Origin: an uncultured Porphyromonas sp.
GTDB lineage: Bacteria > Bacteroidota > Bacteroidia > Bacteroidales > Porphyromonadaceae
Assembly: GCF_938046015.1 (NCBI RefSeq)
Contig: NZ_CALIXW010000036.1
Span: 124,001 to 188,000 of the forward strand
Direction of reading: 5' to 3'
Length of the DNA: 64,000 nucleotides
The notes below the pieces were generated by a model, which was not told the origin of the DNA, made no database searches, and was given only the letters and a program-made list of their open reading frames with translations. Each line of letters opens with the position of its first letter. Positions within the stretch are counted from its first letter, which is position 1. The translations under genes were made by a program, and so were the position numbers. Below are positions 59,991 to 64,000 of this stretch, one piece after another.

Positions 59991-61127
59991 CTAGGCAAGG
60001 CGGTAGCTATCTCCAGGAAGCGCGACGATATGCCCCTCGAGTTCGAAGTCAAGCAGCTCCTCGCTCAGCTGTGACATCGGGCGGCCAAGCGTACGGGCTA
60101 AGTCGTCGAGGCTAAGTGATCCTTGCTCGGCGAGCAGCTGCAGGAGCGGATCGTCATAGCTCGGGCGAGGGGCTGGCGCTGTAGCCTTTGCTTGCTCGGG
60201 TTGCGTCCTCGTGCTGGGAGTGCTTGTCCCCAGCCAACTGAGGGCGTTGAGGAGGTCGCTCGCCGTGCTCAGGAGTTGGGCCTCGCCGCGCTTCAGCAGC
60301 TCGAGGCAGCCTGCGCTCTGCTCATCCGTGATGCGCCCTGGGAGGGCAAAGACTTCGCGCCCATAGTTGAGGGCAAGCCGTGCTGTGGAGAGCGAACCGC
60401 TGCTGAGTCCTGCCTCGGGGAGGATCGTCGCGACACTAAGCCCTGCGATGATCCTATTGCGCGCGACGAACTGCTTGCGCTGCGTCGGCGTGCCCGGCGG
60501 ATACTCACTGACCAGCACTCCGCCGCTCGAGAGGATGCGCTCGGCCTCGGGGCGGTGCACGCTGGGATAGAGGCGATCCAGCCCGTGGGCGAGGACGGCG
60601 ACGCAGGGCGTCCCCAGCTGCAGCGCCCTCCGATGCGCCTCGATGTCGATGCCATAGGCTAGGCCGCTGACGATAGGGCTCTCTGGGAGGAGTTTGCTGA
60701 GCTCGGTGACGATACGTCCCGTCATCTGCAGGCCGTAGCTACTGGCTTGCCTTGTGCCTACGATGCTGATCAGCGGTGCCTGCTGCAGCACCTCACTCGC
60801 CCCACGCGTATAGAGGATGAGGGGGGCGTCAGGGCATTCGGCCAGAGCCTGAGGGTAGTCGGGATCTAGAAGAAAGAGCGGCGTCAGAGCCAGCTGCTGG
60901 CAGCGCTCGAGGAGTCTGTCTGCCTCACAGAGGAGCTGGGACGACTCGAAGAGCACACGCACTCTGTGCTGCATGCGCGGGAAGTGCTGGTCTAGGAGCT
61001 GCGGCTCGCGGAAGGGCTGGCTGATGTCCTCGAAGGTCGCTCCGAGGGTGCGCACATGCTGCGGCCCCATGCCGGGCATGAGTGCCAGCGCGAGGGCATA
61101 GCGTAGCTTAGGGTCAAGGGTGATCAT
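59991..61127 (-). CDS. dprA: DNA processing protein DprA
   Basis: Loads RecA onto incoming single-stranded DNA during natural transformation. The 378-residue product has an N-terminal helical SAM-like part (about 1-95) and the Rossmann-like DprA core with SIVGTRQASSYG, VSGLAYGIDIEAHRRAL and SEYPPGTPTQRKQFVARNRIIAGLS, plus EAGLSSGSL. A C-terminal winged helix (about 320-378, LDDLARTLGRPMSQLSEELLDFELEGHI) completes it, as in many DprA proteins. It lies 121 bp downstream of the GH20 gene and ends the minus-strand group before the terminator at 59882. Confidence 0.95.
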   Translation of the reverse strand: MITLDPKLRYALALALMPGMGPQHVRTLGATFEDISQPFREPQLLDQHFPRMQHRVRVLFESSQLLCEADRLLERCQQLALTPLFLLDPDYPQALAECPDAPLILYTRGASEVLQQAPLISIVGTRQASSYGLQMTGRIVTELSKLLPESPIVSGLAYGIDIEAHRRALQLGTPCVAVLAHGLDRLYPSVHRPEAERILSSGGVLVSEYPPGTPTQRKQFVARNRIIAGLSVATILPEAGLSSGSLSTARLALNYGREVFALPGRITDEQSAGCLELLKRGEAQLLSTASDLLNALSWLGTSTPSTRTQPEQAKATAPAPRPSYDDPLLQLLAEQGSLSLDDLARTLGRPMSQLSEELLDFELEGHIVALPGDSYRLA

Positions 61128-61248
61128 GGTAGGAGGCTAAGTAAAGATGGCGACAGACGCAGCACGCTGGAGTGCAGGTCGGTCGCCACCCTTAGTGTGA
61201 TCGCACTAGCTCAGCAGTGGGGCTAGAGCTCGGGGAGTGGGGGAGTGC

Positions 61249-63603
61249 TTAGTAGGCCAGCATCTCAGCGGTGACGGTGCTGAACTTGGCGTCCTCCAGC
61301 TTGCGGTACTCGACCTTGGTGTCCTCCCAGTAGGTGGGGAAACCGCCACGTACGGCACCGACGAAGACGAACTTCACGCGGTGCCAGCCTGCCTTGAGGG
61401 CGCGGCTTTTGTCATGACGGCTGAACTTGGACGTCTCGCCTGAGTTGTCGATGAAGAGCTCCCCGTCGAGGTACATCTGATCAAGGTTGGTGGAGAAGAC
61501 ATAGCTACCATCTGCGGGGATCTTGATATAGCCCTCGCCGACGACGGCCTTGCGCTTGATCTCGTCCATGTGGTTGTTCAGCCTATCGGGACGCAGCTCC
61601 TGCGTGGTCTTGACGACGCCCTCCGTCCAGTTGGTCGCGGAGGCGAAGTCAGCCGCACTGTAGTAGTTGCCCACGGAGGTCTTGGTGCGCAGGCCAGGCG
61701 TAGGCGTGGCGAGTTCGACGGCGGGCGAGAGGCTCTGCTTGTCGAAGGTGATGGCGCGTACGCGGCTCAGCTTGCCCGAGGGGAGCACCGAGGCGACCTT
61801 CACAACCTGGCTCTTGGAGATGTGCAGGGGCTGGGTGTAGGTCTGGGACTTGGCCGTAGGCTCGCTGCCGTCCGTCGTGTAGACGATGCGGATGGGGCGC
61901 GTGGTCTGGAGCGTGAGGCTGGTCGTATCGGTGAAGGCGACGTAGTTCAGCGAGGCGCTCTGGCGGCTACCGGGCAGGGGCTGCTCGGGCAGCGGGATGT
62001 GGTAGTTGACCTTATGCTGGTCGAGGCGCACGTAGGCATTGTCCAGGCGACGCTCGAAGTCCTTGTAGTTCTTCTTCTCCAGCGGCGTCCATACGGCTTC
62101 CGCCAGGGCAATCTCGCGGGGGAAGGCACGGTACTGCATCAGCGGCGTCGTGTAGAGATACTCCGCCCAGAGGTTGGCCTGAGCGCCCTTGATGTGGTGG
62201 CGCTTGTCTGGGGCTATGGCCTCGGGGATGGGATTGTAGGAGTAGACCTTCTCGAGGGTAGAGTAGCAGCAGATGGCTACGGGCTCGATCTTGGAGTCGC
62301 CCTGGTAGTGGTCGATGTAGAGACCGCCGCTACCGGGAGTCATGATGACGTCGTGTCCCATGTTGGCCGCCTGGATGCCGCCCTTCTCTCCCTGCCAGCT
62401 CATGACAGTAGCCGTGGGGGCTAGGCCGCCCTCGAGGATCTCATCCCAGCCGATCAGCTTCTTGCCGTACTTGGCCAGCATCTTCTCGGCACGACGGATG
62501 ACATAGCTCTGGAGCTCGTGCTCATCCTTGAGCCCTTCGTCCTTGATGCGCTTCTGGCAGTTGGGGCACTCCTTCCAGCGGATCTTGGGGCATTCGTCCC
62601 CGCCGATGTGGAAGTACTGGCCAGGGAAGAGGGGGACTACCTCGTCGAGGACGTCCTGGATGAACTGGAAGGTCGATTCCTTACCCGCGCAGAAGACGTC
62701 CTGCTCTACACCCCAGATGTTGCGCACCTGGTAGACACGGCGGTAGGGGAAGCAGGTCAGCTCGGGGTACGAGGCGATGGCACCCATCGCATGGCCTGGG
62801 AGCTCGACCTCGGGAACGATGGTGACGAAGCGGTCGGAGGCGTACTTGACGATCTCCTTGATCTGCTCCTGAGTATAGTAGCCACCATACTCCTTACCGT
62901 CGCCCTCGATACGCTTGGAGCCGACACTCGTCAGGCGAGGGTACTTCTTGATCTCGATGCGCCAGCCCTGATCCTCCGTGAGGTGCCAGTGCAGACGGTT
63001 GATCTTGAACATGCTCAAGAGGTCGATGTGCTGCTTCATATCCTCGACGGTGAGGAAGTGACGGCAGACGTCGACCAGTGCACCGCGGTACTCGAAGCGG
63101 GGCTCGTCCTCGATCGTGACGGCAGGGATGTTCCAGCGTGCCATCTTCACGAGGCTAGGGGACTCGACCTCGGCAGGCAGGAGCTGCAGTAGGGTCTGCA
63201 TCCCATAGTAAAGGCCTGCGCCCGTGCGGCCTACGACCTCGACCCCGCGGGGGCTGCTCTTGAGCTGGTAGCCCTCGTGCCCGAGCTGTAGGCTGGGATC
63301 GATGCGAAGGTAGATCGCGCCAGGCTGAGCGCTAGAGGAGGAACGGACTGGGAGCTGGTAGCCCGTGGAGCGCTGGAGCTTCTCGGCGAAGAAGCGCGCG
63401 ATGATGTAGGCGGAGTCCCCCTGGGCCAGCAGCGGAGTCTTGGCCGTGAGGGCGAAGCTCCCCTTGCCCTGGACGAGTTCCTTGGGCTGTGGGATGATGT
63501 TGATCCCTTGGTTGTAGGAGGCAAGGGTGGTCTTCATGGGTGCAGCCGTAGCGAGGTAGCCCAGGCTAAGGGCGCAGGCTAGGCTGACGAAGAGCTTGTT
63601 CAT
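61249..63603 (-). CDS. Beta-N-acetylhexosaminidase, GH20 (second copy)
   Basis: A 784-residue secreted GH20 enzyme. Signal peptide about 1-21 (SLGYLATAA). The GH20b-like domain lies at about 33-165 and the barrel at about 168-510, with INRLHWHLTEDQGWRIE, PEVELPGHA and the catalytic Asp336-Glu337 in HIGGDECPK. C-terminal parts are a chitobiase/FN3-like module with IVYTTDGSEPTAKSQTYTQPL (about 555-620) and a PA14-like or carbohydrate-binding beta domain (about 640-784). The closest-looking relatives are chitobiase-type hexosaminidases of host-associated Bacteroidales. It is longer than the other GH20 (666 residues) and differs in its accessory domains. Confidence 0.93.
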   Translation of the reverse strand: MNKLFVSLACALSLGYLATAAPMKTTLASYNQGINIIPQPKELVQGKGSFALTAKTPLLAQGDSAYIIARFFAEKLQRSTGYQLPVRSSSSAQPGAIYLRIDPSLQLGHEGYQLKSSPRGVEVVGRTGAGLYYGMQTLLQLLPAEVESPSLVKMARWNIPAVTIEDEPRFEYRGALVDVCRHFLTVEDMKQHIDLLSMFKINRLHWHLTEDQGWRIEIKKYPRLTSVGSKRIEGDGKEYGGYYTQEQIKEIVKYASDRFVTIVPEVELPGHAMGAIASYPELTCFPYRRVYQVRNIWGVEQDVFCAGKESTFQFIQDVLDEVVPLFPGQYFHIGGDECPKIRWKECPNCQKRIKDEGLKDEHELQSYVIRRAEKMLAKYGKKLIGWDEILEGGLAPTATVMSWQGEKGGIQAANMGHDVIMTPGSGGLYIDHYQGDSKIEPVAICCYSTLEKVYSYNPIPEAIAPDKRHHIKGAQANLWAEYLYTTPLMQYRAFPREIALAEAVWTPLEKKNYKDFERRLDNAYVRLDQHKVNYHIPLPEQPLPGSRQSASLNYVAFTDTTSLTLQTTRPIRIVYTTDGSEPTAKSQTYTQPLHISKSQVVKVASVLPSGKLSRVRAITFDKQSLSPAVELATPTPGLRTKTSVGNYYSAADFASATNWTEGVVKTTQELRPDRLNNHMDEIKRKAVVGEGYIKIPADGSYVFSTNLDQMYLDGELFIDNSGETSKFSRHDKSRALKAGWHRVKFVFVGAVRGGFPTYWEDTKVEYRKLEDAKFSTVTAEMLAY

Positions 63604-63637
63604 TGATCGTGGTCTTGAGTGTCTATAATGGGGAAGG

Positions 63638-63677
63638 CTCAGAGAGCCCAGCCTAAGTGTGGCTGGAGCTCTCTGAG
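63638..63677 (-). terminator. Hairpin after glyA
   Basis: Arms 63638-63653 and 63661-63677 pair over about 16 bp with a single bulge and a 7-nt loop, 24 bp past the glyA stop. It probably separates glyA from the GH20 gene. Confidence 0.75.
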
Positions 63678-63700
63678 TCCTCGACGAATCAGCAGTACTG

Positions 63701-64000
63701 CTAGTAGGCGAACATGGGGTAGGTGACCATCAGCTCGTTGACCTCGCGGCGTACGGCAGCGATGACGGCCTCATCCTCAGGTGCGGAGAGCACACGGTCG
63801 ATGAGCGATACGATGTAGTCCATCTTGTCCTCCTTGACGCCGCGCGTGGTGATAGCAGGCGTGCCGACACGGATGCCCGAGGTCTGGAAGGCCGAGCGGG
63901 AGTCGTAGGGGACCATATTCTTGTTCACCGTGATGTCGGCAGCTACCAGTGCCTTCTCAGCGACCTTACCGGTAAGCTCAGGGAACTTGCTGCGCAGGTC
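63701..64000 (-). CDS. glyA: Serine hydroxymethyltransferase, C-terminal part
   Basis: The minus-strand frame is open to the window end, so only the last 99 residues are seen. They contain the strongly conserved [20 protein letters not shown]...[11 protein letters not shown] block of GlyA and end in TYPMFAY. GlyA converts serine and tetrahydrofolate to glycine and methylene-tetrahydrofolate, which ties in with folE and folC here. The start and the PLP-lysine region are outside the window. Confidence 0.95.
   Translation of the reverse strand, partial: DLRSKFPELTGKVAEKALVAADITVNKNMVPYDSRSAFQTSGIRVGTPAITTRGVKEDKMDYIVSLIDRVLSAPEDEAVIAAVRREVNELMVTYPMFAY

Noticed and set aside
1..64000. tRNA, rRNA, insertion sequences, prophage or attachment sites
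   Set aside because: I looked in the longer gaps for T-loop-like GTTCGA sequences, transposase frames and terminal inverted repeats and found none apart from the 55291 repeat.

Overview
The window looks like a piece of a Bacteroidales chromosome, most likely a high-GC Porphyromonas-like species. This is an inference from gene content and promoter style; no 16S gene is present. Pointers are the Bacteroidota -7 promoter box TAnnTTTG in front of most transcription units, few visible Shine-Dalgarno sites, lipid-anchored Omp85 proteins (TamL type), DUF4924 and DUF4199 proteins, Ser-type sulfatase and GH20/GH109 glycosidases, and an M13 endopeptidase of the PepO type. Nearly everything is coding. 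I see no rRNA, tRNA, transposase, phage gene or CRISPR array.

Layout. 1-1091 (+): end of a SPOR-domain protein, then folE. 1491-9902 (-): a tight six-gene run tkt-rpiB-GH20-sulfatase-perM-like-ftsX-like. 10377-15920 (-): two short chromate-transporter halves, murI, then a sodium/solute symporter with a TonB-dependent receptor. 16026-18077 (-): pepO-like peptidase. 18438-22700 (-): cobalamin cbiET/cobL, aroE and a TamL-like outer-membrane lipoprotein. 23376-27431 (-): purA-folC-MFS. 27963-31952 (-): greA-HIT-ABC-F-manA-merR. 32584-37489 (+): phosphodiesterase lipoprotein, DUF4924, prfC, GH109-like oxidoreductase. 37926-42476 (-): DUF4199, GT2, apbE, YejM-like membrane sulfatase-fold protein. 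42967-54959 (-): gmd-fcl-tamB-tamL-priA. 55780-59572 (+): nhaC-like antiporter, GNAT, cbiG-cobM fusion. 59991-64000 (-): glyA (cut by the window end), GH20, dprA.

Biology. The secreted enzymes (two GH20 hexosaminidases, a sulfatase, a GH109 protein, an M13 peptidase) suggest scavenging of host glycans and peptides. gmd-fcl makes GDP-L-fucose. TamB with TamL, a second TamL-like protein and the YejM-like protein belong to outer-membrane construction and homeostasis. Two unlinked cobalamin loci carry some of the corrin-ring methylation steps.

The most unusual feature is a family of intergenic elements. Each of the ten gaps longer than 300 bp holds exactly one cluster of (usually four) degenerate 22-bp units built on a GATATC-centred imperfect palindrome. 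They occur in convergent, tandem and divergent gaps alike, in both orientations, with partly conserved unit order and flanks. I do not recognise the family. Other points worth a second look are a PriA that has lost its Walker A lysine and motif VI, an in-frame triplication at the N terminus of the NhaC-like antiporter, and an AT-rich 66-bp near-perfect inverted repeat upstream of gmd.
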